Source: Strongylocentrotus droebachiensis (Eukaryota; Echinodermata; Echinoidea; Camarodonta; Strongylocentrotidae). From it: DNA of 64,000 nt. A program made the translations under genes and the position numbers. Location: the NCBI GenBank assembly GCA_035222895.1, contig JAVYIG010002734.1, positions 166,846 to 230,845 of the forward strand. Direction: 5' to 3'. Below the pieces are notes generated by a model. That model was not told the DNA's origin, did not search any database, and saw only the letters and a list, made by a program, of their open reading frames with translations. This document shows, in pieces, positions 57,001 through 64,000 of the stretch (the first letter of the stretch is position 1; every line of letters starts with the position of its first letter).

Positions 57001-59493
57001 ATCCGCAGATTTGTCATTGATTTTTTTTTGGTCATTTGTCATTAAAAAAAGGCTTTGTGAAACAGGGCCATGGACTATGTCACGGATACTCACGTTCTAA
57101 TGTCTCATCAATACTGAGCTTGCCTTCTCTGTAGGCTTTGAGCTTTTCTTCGTCTAAACCTCTATGCTTGAAGAACTGCTCCCTGTATTCATCCCACTGT
57201 AAATACCCTGAAAAATAAAAAGAAAGAACAAACATTAAAAGAATGATTTCAAACAATTTAATGGTAATCAAATTTTACATCATTCATAATCTCTCTCTCT
57301 CTCTCTCTTTCTTCATTTTCTCTTACTTTCATTTTTTCTTTCTCTCCCACTCACTTTTCTCTATACATCTTATTTTAATACTTCCCTTTCTTTCAAGTAT
57401 GGTAATTCTCACAGAAGATGTGCAAAACTATTACATATTTGTAAGCATTTCATCTGATTCATATGCTAAATGTCATGAAGTGCTATCTCATATAAGTTTA
57501 TATGTGTAAACAAATATATTGATCTCTGTACTGCATTGTTGATTTTTAGTAGAAACCAACCAGGGGGTGTTTCACAAAGATCCTAAGTCGAACTTAACTC
57601 TAAGTTGGACTTTGGAGAGCCATTTGTAGCCTTAAAATAAAATATATTCAAAAGCAAAAATTCAAGTATTTCAGACTTTTCATAAATTCAACATCGAAAA
57701 CACGAAATTTCCTTGATAATAGAAAATATGATTGATTTGAATCAACATTTTTTGCCTTTTAAAATAACTTTTACAAAATATTTTCAAAGATGCTAACGGC
57801 TCTCCATAACCGTTGAGTCCAACTTAGAGATAAGTTCAATTTAAAATCTTTGTGAAACACCCCCCCTGAAATGAATTACCGTCTTTGTTGGTATCTACTT
57901 GGGGGAACCCTTGACGGCTGGATGAAACAGCTTCAGAATAATGTTCCGCTGTCTTCTCCTCAATCCATGCCGCAAGCTCATCCAACGTCAGATACTTGTC
58001 CTCATCTCTGTCAGCCCTGGATGAAAGACAAATGAAAATGATAGCATTCTATTTTAAAGACACTCAGTAGTTAGCTCTCATGGGGAATTCAACACCGTTC
58101 GGGTGTTTAACCAAAAACAGGTGTTGTCAATCACCAGGGTTAGCCTTGAGTTTTATGACCATTCGACCTTATGTGATGCTTTGCTTTTCCCTCAACCGAT
58201 CTGAAGCGGGATCCGAAGCTAGACTCTCCGAGAGATAAGGGGGTAATTCTTGACTGGCCAACGGGTTTGCTGTGTGCAGATTTGTACTCCCATTAATGGC
58301 TTTCCCACCAAGTCTGGTGTCAGCGAATTATGGCCTTCTGCACATGGAAAATGATGCGTGACTCCCTAAGCTCCACTGCACTATTTATAGCTACTTGCAC
58401 CCTCTATATAGCAAACAATGCCTAATTGGTGCCTTTTGGTCCCCCATGATTCCCTTTCTCTTATGTTAATTGAGAGCTTATTCGATGAGATTACCATTTG
58501 TCAGTGATCTTGCAGAATGGTCTAATCCCCCCTGGCCAAGCTAGTACAGACAGGCTTTTTAGAAGAGCAAAGTAGAATCATTCCTACTAAAAATGGATTT
58601 GGTGGCAGCCGGAGCTTCATTGTACATGTAGGTTGTGTGCACAAGTCAATTCAAAATTGTAACTGAACTTCGACAGTATTTACAAACTAGGACTTGTGAT
58701 AGCAAGATTTCAGCGAGGGAGGACGGTCCACCCCCCCCCCCCTATTATGCCCTTGAAAGGTTAAATCAACAACAACAAATTTGATGAATATTAGGACATT
58801 TTATGTAATGAGAGTAAACTTTTTATCTTTCTTTCTCTTTTTTTTTTGTGGAAGGGGGGGGGGGGGAACAAAATTTGGTCTTAAAACTCTGTTTGCAAAT
58901 TGCATGTACATGCCAATCATAATGTATTCATTGAATAATTATTAGTAAATGAGATATGAAAATAATAAATGTTGAGTTTTAGGATAGAAACAGTGCTTCT
59001 TAGAAGCCTAGATGGCATCACCATATATAAAATAACTGAATCTGATCTATTCAGTACATGGATGTGGAAAATGGGGATTTCACATAAAATTAGGCCCGAC
59101 GTTAAAATGCTTCACATTTCAATACAAAATGAAATAAAAATATCAGAGGAATATTTACAATTTAAATATTTCCATGAGCCTCTGTTTCCCCTCCTCCTCC
59201 AGTACATCAGTCATTTCCTCATGGGCTGGACCCCAAAACAGCTCCTGTTGGAAATCTTTATTCAGCGCTCCATTTCTCTCCATCTTCACTGCATCAATGT
59301 GATTGTTTGGAAATAATTCTGGATTGGGTACATCTGGAATGTTTTTACCATTGCCATTCTCATCCATTTTCAGTTTTCCGTCATCTCTAATAACAGCAGG
59401 TCGAGCCACACAGTCCCAGGGTAGATTTGTAAGGATTATTGCACAGACAATGAGGGAGGGTGAAGGCAACTTCATGACGATGCTGAAAGACAT
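54007..59493 (-). CDS. SDF4: 45 kDa calcium-binding protein Cab45
   Basis: Soluble Golgi-lumen CREC-family Ca2+ sensor involved in sorting secretory cargo. Coding exons in reading order: 59493-59159, 58016-57880, 57207-57094, 56509-56360, 55496-55321, 54183-54007 (TAG at 54009-54007). Phases agree and give 362 aa, exactly the common human length. Signal peptide about 1-30, predicted cut VA/RP, matching the human SA/RP position; an in-frame Met at residue 7 is an alternative start. EF-hand loops: 114-125, 153-164, 209-220, 246-257, 291-302, 327-338. Loop 4 begins with Asn instead of Asp and carries Thr-Ala in place of the central Gly, so it may bind weakly; loops 5 and 6 are canonical ([24 protein letters not shown]). 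C-terminus HDEF corresponds to human HEEF. A splice acceptor (TTGTCTTCAG) about 30 bp upstream of the ATG suggests an upstream noncoding exon. Intron 4 carries three extra copies of the exon 5 acceptor. Confidence 0.95.
54232..54433 (+). mobile_element. tRNA-derived SINE, family B, best copy
   Basis: tRNA-like head at about 54236-54298: GGCTAAGTGGTAGAGCAGTG (A box), CTCGCAA anticodon-loop-like, GGTCCCGGTTTCGACACC (B box, one extra T). Body includes ACCAAGTCCCTTGGAGAGGA and TTAGCAGTCGGGTAAAACAA, tail (ATC)n. Antisense in SDF4 intron 5, about 50 bp upstream of exon 6. Confidence 0.82.
55466..55937 (-). repeat. Four-copy tandem duplication of the SDF4 exon 5 acceptor
   Basis: Unit of 119 bp (one spacing is 116): 31 bp of exon 5 plus 88 bp of upstream intron including the acceptor TTGCTTGTCCTTCAG. 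Plus-strand anchor CGGAGGTTCAGAGCAGTATC falls at 55466, 55585, 55704 and 55820. Copies are nearly identical. Only the one at 55466-55496 runs on into the exon; splicing to an upstream copy reads ...LNLR then TAA. Confidence 0.95.
55985..56340 (+). mobile_element. tRNA-derived SINE, family A, 5'-truncated
   Basis: Starts in the B box (GGTTCAAGTCCCACCGTGCC) and runs through the family body to GTAAAAGCGCTTTGAGAGGG and (ATT)n. A block of about 35 bp, GGGAGTGGAGAATGTGTATA..., is duplicated in tandem inside. Its tail stops 20 bp before SDF4 exon 4 (donor side). Confidence 0.88.
56928..57069. mobile_element. Short MITE, GGGCCCTGTTTCA family
   Basis: GGGCCCAATTTCACAAAACT at the left and AGGCTTTGTGAAACAGGGCC at the right; the interior is nearly the same as in 53742-53893. 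Ends about 25 bp from SDF4 exon 3 (donor side). Confidence 0.88.
57563..57868. mobile_element. Foldback MITE, GTGTTTCACAAAG family relative
   Basis: GGGGGTGTTTCACAAAGATC and CTCTAAGTTGGACTTTGGAG at the left, CTTTGTGAAACACCCCCCC and GAGTCCAACTTAGAG at the right. Ends 12 bp from SDF4 exon 2, right after its donor. Confidence 0.88.
58375..58560. repeat. Dispersed repeat shared with 31337-31500
   Basis: Second copy of the unknown repeat in SRPRB intron 3 (GCACTATTTATAGCTACTTG, CCTCTATATAGCAAACAAT, ATGTTAATTGAGAGCTTA). SDF4 intron 1. Confidence 0.8.
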
Positions 59494-59634
59494 GGTCCAA
59501 AACTCCAAACTTTATTTGAAGACTTGCTGAAGACAAAAAATACACATCATTAGTAATAATATAATATTCCACTTTTATATAGCGCTTAATACATCAACAG
59601 TTTATGTAAGCGCCTTTACAGATATGGGCCACTA

Positions 59635-61640
59635 CACGAGGCCCACTCCAGCAAAGCATAGAGAGTCAATGCTAAAGCGTATTGACCTCTAGCACTGCAT
59701 ACATGCTGTGAGGCAGGGACCTAGAAGTCTATACACAAATATACACACCACACAATATCGCATAGACTGTACACCAGGCCTTCTCAACTGGCGGCGCGCG
59801 CGCCACTCGTGGCGCTTGCAGTCAGTCAGAGTGGCGCGCGGCAGTTCCAAAAAATTAATAAAAATTAAAAATTAAAAATTAAAGAAAGATCGATTGATTT
59901 TCACTTCATTTTGACATTTTCCGTGTTTATTGCACCAAAATAACTACATATAAATTAACTTCCAGTGTAGATTTTAGCCAGGAATTGTACTAATTATTTC
60001 ACATCAATATGGAAAAGTTTTGGGCGAATTCGTTCATAAAATGGATTGCTCAACTCTGCACAGAGCTTTGCACCAAGTACCGCAGTGTGCACTGGCGCGT
60101 AACACAGAGAGGCGACCGTTTACTGGGTGCGTCCATTATGACAAAACAGGGAGAATGGGTCTTGATCATAACATAAACACAAAACAAGGACGATTTCATT
60201 TGCATGTTTATGTCTTTTAATGAAACTCTAAGACGACACAAAAACAACAACAAGACTTTAAAACTGTTGAAGATTGAATTCATATCGATAATTCAATATC
60301 AAGGAGTTCACTAATTATATATCTAACCCCACAATCAAATGGAATATTCCTCTCTCAGGGTCTGAGGTTTACGACGAACAATTTTACAAAATCCTTTGTG
60401 TTTCTTCATGGTCACTGGCAAATTACACAACAAATCCATGATATATCACCTTTTAATTATCATTACTACAGTCTACATGTCTTCTTCTTTCCATATTTAA
60501 GGTTGAAACTCACATATTGATAGAAATAACTACACAAAATGGACAGGTACGAAGAACATACCGAGAGGAGACGTGCTGTTTCAAATCACATGCAACGCAA
60601 AAGTTCGCACGCTAATGTGTACGTCTATGGAACTTGTGTAGTGTGGCATTATGTCATGCTCTTGCGCAAAAAGGAGCATACATGAGAGACAGCAAATCAT
60701 TGGATGCAAAAGTGCAACCTTTTCCTCTTATCCAATCAAAATGAATGATACATTACTGGAATCTTTGAACTCTCTGCTTTAATTTGATATGCGAGACGGT
60801 GCAATTCGGTCATCGAATCAGTTCTATACAGCCAAGATAAGTATGGAGAGTTGACGGATTTTGGGCGAAAATCGGTTGACCTCCATAGAGAAAGTGTCGT
60901 GAAAGTTTTTTTAAAACATTTTAAAGCAAAAGGTGCAACCTTTCCCCACGAATGAAATTATTTCAAATTTATATCATCTTAAAGAGAAAACATTGAACTT
61001 TAAAACACTGGCCGAGACGGTATTAAAAGTGGGTTCAGTTAGGCTGTTGCTGTGATTTAGCGTAGGTAATGCATGAAATGGTAAGGAATTTCACGTGTTG
61101 TAGCTCACGGTGCGATGCGTGCGGAGCAGATGAACGAAAGTTTTTCATATATTGATGTTTTATGGAACAAAAAGGTGTTAAAAATGCCACATCTGGTCCT
61201 CAAAAATGCCCTAAAATCCACTAGCTTTCGGGGGCTTAGCTCCCTGGACCCCACCAGGTATCGGCTCGGTCGCTACGCTCCCTCGTAACACAGTCACCAA
61301 ACATACAGGTTGGCACTTCAACCTCAATACATTTTTGTTTTGGCGCTTCTAATAAACTAGTTGAGAAGGCCTGCTGTACACTATCATATCTATGCAGCTG
61401 TAAGCAAAGTTTGACACTAGACTTACAATTTGATTCTTTAAATTATTCTTGTTAACATTAGTAAGTTAAAAAAAATGTATTTTACTGCTATTTAGGTGTC
61501 ATCAATTGTCACTAAAGTACCGATTTTTAGTGAAATCAGTTGAGTTTTGTACAGTGGTGTTTGAAATGTTGAGAATCAAAATCACAGCTTTTACTTTAGT
61601 ACACAGCCAGGATAGTGATGCTCCATGTGTGCACGAGGCC
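59635..61640. repeat. Old dispersed repeat R, copy B, split by a hAT-like element
   Basis: Pieces 59635-59774 and 61374-61640 are colinear with copy A (42008-45790). Copy B is intact at the two sites where copy A carries insertions, and copy A is intact (43731-43738) where copy B carries the 1.6-kb element. Confidence 0.88.
59775..61373. mobile_element. 1.6-kb hAT-type DNA transposon, non-autonomous
   Basis: Ends CAGGCCTTCTCAACT and AGTTGAGAAGGCCTG are perfect 15-bp inverse copies. Target duplication CTGTACAC at 59767-59774 and 61374-61381; the paralogous empty site at 43731-43738 has it once. Subterminal GGCGGCGCGCGCGCCACTCG and TGGCGC motifs are typical of hAT ends. 1599 bp; no transposase frame recognised. 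Contains a fragment of the 94-bp repeat at 61190-61255. Confidence 0.95.
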
Positions 61641-62579
61641 CACGGCCCACTGAACCGGACATAATTAGTGCAGGAGTAAAAAAACATTCGCATCACATCA
61701 ATAAAAGGTAAGCAATCTACAACCTGACTGCATGCCTGTTCGCTATGTCAGGCAACTAGGCATGCAAGTCAGGCAGACATCAAACAAAAGCTAACAATTC
61801 ATAACATAACAGTAGATCTACTGACATTTAGACCTACTGATTTCCATTTTTTTCTCCAAGAAAAAAAAAGACAAAATTTGTTTAAACTCCCTCCTTTACT
61901 TTAATTTAAGGCTTTAGATCTAGGCTTTACTCAAATACTTTAATATTGATCAATTCTTCTTTTGTTACCCTTTTCTTATAAATGATTCTGATTTCTACAT
62001 TCTGTAATTTCTTTCCTCCTCTTTCTTCTTCTTCGCCATCTTCTTTCGAACATAAATAAAACATTAAAAAAAAACATACGCATATCTTGATATGTGGGAC
62101 TACACAGCAAAAATTGCGGAAACGAAAACCCTGTCACAGTTCAGTAAACCTACTTTAAAAAGTTGTGTTTGGATAAAAATGACAATTGAAAACTCACCTT
62201 TTATAAAATATGTGTAAATATAGAGTCTAATGCTTCCATTAATTATAGTATTACAGCCTTTTCACGAGTCAAATGCGATGCATTTATACGTGGAGTTAAT
62301 CTTCATGGCCGAGTGACCAAATTAAATCACAAATATAATGTTTTTCACGAAGAGGGCTGACTAGCACTATTAGTCCATGGGCCAGACTAGATATTGGTAC
62401 CACCAGAGGTGGCAAAACCTTTGTACTTTTTGTGTGTTTGTTGGGCATATATACGTGTAAAAAGTTATGATAGCATTTTCGAATGGACAGCTTAGTCGTA
62501 TAATCAGCAGTTTCCATGGCAACACAACAATAAAACCGGTATTATTCAAAGAAAGTACAGTTTAAGTCATTTACAAATA

Positions 62580-63365
62580 ATAAAAACACTCTTGAATGCG
62601 TAAAAATGTACAGTTTAGATACCTCAACATAAAGGAAAGTAATGAATGCAATTTACATCACCATTTATAACGATTGCCATGGTAACGACCACAGAATAGC
62701 CCAAAATCAAGAATTTTGGAGTAATTTCAGTAATATATTACACAATATACTTATTCAAGACAAGTTAAAAGCCCCCTTTCCAAAATAATGACAAAACTAT
62801 ATGACTAATACATCATATAAGCCAAGAATATGCTATATAGTACCTTCCCATTATTACCATGGCAACAGGAATTAGAGTTAACAAGATGCCCTGAATGGTA
62901 CTATATGCCATATTTGGGCTATATTTTGGCATTGGTGAGGTGTGGAATGTTCAATTGGGTGTCTATATCCTGGTTTTCAGGCCCAGAGAATGAAAGTTTA
63001 GAATACCTCACCATGAAGAAAAGTAATGAAATGCAAATTACATTACCATTTATAACGGTTGCAATGGTAACGACCCCAGAATAGCCTAAAATCAAGCATT
63101 TTGGAGTAATTTCAATTGCAGTAATATGTTAGACAATATGCTCATTCAAGACAAGTTAAAGTCCCCTTTCCAAATTATTGAAAAACTATATGACTAATCT
63201 ATCATATAAGCCAAGAATATGTTATATAGTACCTTCCCATTGTTACTATGGCAACATGAATTAGAGGTTAACAAGATGCCCTGTAGGGTACGATATGCCA
63301 CAATTTGGCTATATCTTGGGATAGCTAGAGAGGTGTTGAAAGTTCATGTTGATGTCTATACCAGG
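62580..63365. repeat. Two-copy direct repeat, about 389-bp unit
   Basis: AAGAATATGCTATATAGTAC at 62824 and AAGAATATGTTATATAGTAC at 63213; also CCATTTATAACGATTGCCAT / CCATTTATAACGGTTGCAAT and AAGACAAGTTAAAAGCCCCC / AAGTCCCC blocks. Contains many near-palindromic TACCATGGCAAC motifs. Confidence 0.85.
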
Positions 63366-63539
63366 TTTTCAGGCACAGGGAGCACAGCTAAAGCATATTT
63401 CCTGCCTGACTGTAAATTTAGGAATTTGTCATTTTCCAACAAACGCATAACAAAGTATAATTTACTAAAAAGTGAAGAAAAATCTCGGAAACTTACGTCA
63501 TTTCAGCAACATTTGTAAATCACCGGTATCAAATTTTAT

Positions 63540-64000
63540 TGGGGAGAGGGGGGGGGGATGCCTCCCCAAGCCCCCCCCCCCCCCACCCCCTCCCCCAGAT
63601 CTACACTTGTTGGCGGGAAAATCGCAACTGATCTTCTTTACCTTTCTTCTTTTCTTTTTTGTTCTTTCCCTTTTTCTCCTCTTTCCCTACCCCCTTCCCT
63701 ATCTTCACTCTCTTTAGGTTTGCTGGGGGGGGGGGGGTGCAAGAGCCTTTTGCCCCCCCCCCCCCCCCCGATTCACACCTTGTTGCGGGAAAATTGCAAC
63801 TGATATCCCCCTTCTTTCTGTTCTTCTTCCTCTTTGTTCCCTTCCCTTTATCTCCTCTTTCTTTTTTCCCCTTTCCTTCCTTCTCTCCTATTTTTGTTGA
63901 TGGGGGGGGGGGGGGGCAACGCCCTTTCGCCCCCCCCCGATCTCCTTCTTCCCCCTTCTTTTTTCTTCCTCTTCTTTCTTTCCCTTTCTCTCCTCTTTCC
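63540..64000. repeat. Tandem repeat with G-run/C-run hairpins and CT-rich spacers
   Basis: At least three units, each a G run, GCC...CC C run, then a block like GATTCACACCTTGTTGCGGG AAAATTGCAACTGAT and about 100 bp of CT-rich DNA. Starts at about 63545, 63724 and 63902 (spacing near 178). Runs off the window end. Confidence 0.8.

Larger units (their letters stand above)
59494..64000. other. Region upstream of the SDF4 start codon
   Basis: Holds the probable 5' UTR acceptor of SDF4 at about 59524-59533; the upstream exon and promoter could not be located. Most of the rest is repeat R copy B with a hAT-like insertion, a truncated SINE tail at 59558-59630 (minus), and tandem repeats. 61640-62580 is AT-rich with nothing recognised. 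Confidence 0.55.

Noticed and set aside
60020-60283. Short frames on both strands near 60.0-60.3 kb
   Set aside because: Inside the non-autonomous hAT-type element, no transposase motif, similar lengths on opposite strands.
62830-63518. Two similar frames of 84 and 99 codons
   Set aside because: They arise from the two-copy 389-bp direct repeat; only their starts agree and no protein family is recognisable.

Overview
The window is eukaryotic nuclear DNA: AT-rich, with intron-split genes, GT-AG junctions, tRNA-derived SINEs, LINE tails, many small inverted-repeat transposons and long microsatellites. The repeat content suggests a marine invertebrate deuterostome, most likely an echinoderm, but this is inferred from general character and not proven. 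Four protein genes were reconstructed exon by exon, with reading phase checked across every junction.

Layout. (1) Positions 1-23426, plus strand: the 3' twelve coding exons of an SLC12A9-like cation-chloride cotransporter-family protein; the 5' end lies outside the window. (2) 23427-28899: intergenic region between the tail-to-tail genes SLC12A9 and SRPRB. (3) 33901-28900, minus strand: SRPRB, the membrane GTPase subunit of the signal recognition particle receptor, five exons, 262 aa. (4) 40184-36303, minus: an SFT2D3-like four-pass Golgi vesicle-transport protein, five exons, 234 aa. (5) 40185-54006: a transposon-rich gene-poor region. (6) 59493-54007, minus: SDF4/Cab45, a Golgi-lumen six-EF-hand protein, six coding exons, 362 aa. 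(7) 59494-64000: a 1.6 kb hAT-like transposon inside an older repeat, then tandem repeats. Three of the four genes (SRPRB, SFT2D3-like, SDF4) act in ER/Golgi traffic; all three are on the minus strand in a row, but nothing in the sequence shows shared regulation.

The most unusual content is structural. Two genes carry fresh tandem duplications that straddle a splice site: SLC12A9 exon 7 plus its donor (five copies of a 142-bp unit) and SDF4 exon 5 plus its acceptor (four copies of about 119 bp). SRPRB has a decayed copy of the end of exon 4 in the next intron, and a small transposon sits a few bases after that exon's donor. Several other mobile elements end within about 10-50 bp of coding exons.

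The 41.7-45.8 kb region is a nest: one old repeat has been split by at least three insertions with matching target duplications. Its sister copy at 59.6-61.6 kb is split by a different, clean hAT-like element, and each copy supplies the other's empty site. Other notable items are a TACGC-rich repeat array at 7.3-8.2 kb, a 94-bp GC-rich tandem repeat with dispersed relatives, about 0.9 kb of trinucleotide repeat ending 30 bp before an exon, and SINEs whose 3' tails match LINE fragments in the same window. No rRNA, CRISPR or confident standalone tRNA gene was seen.
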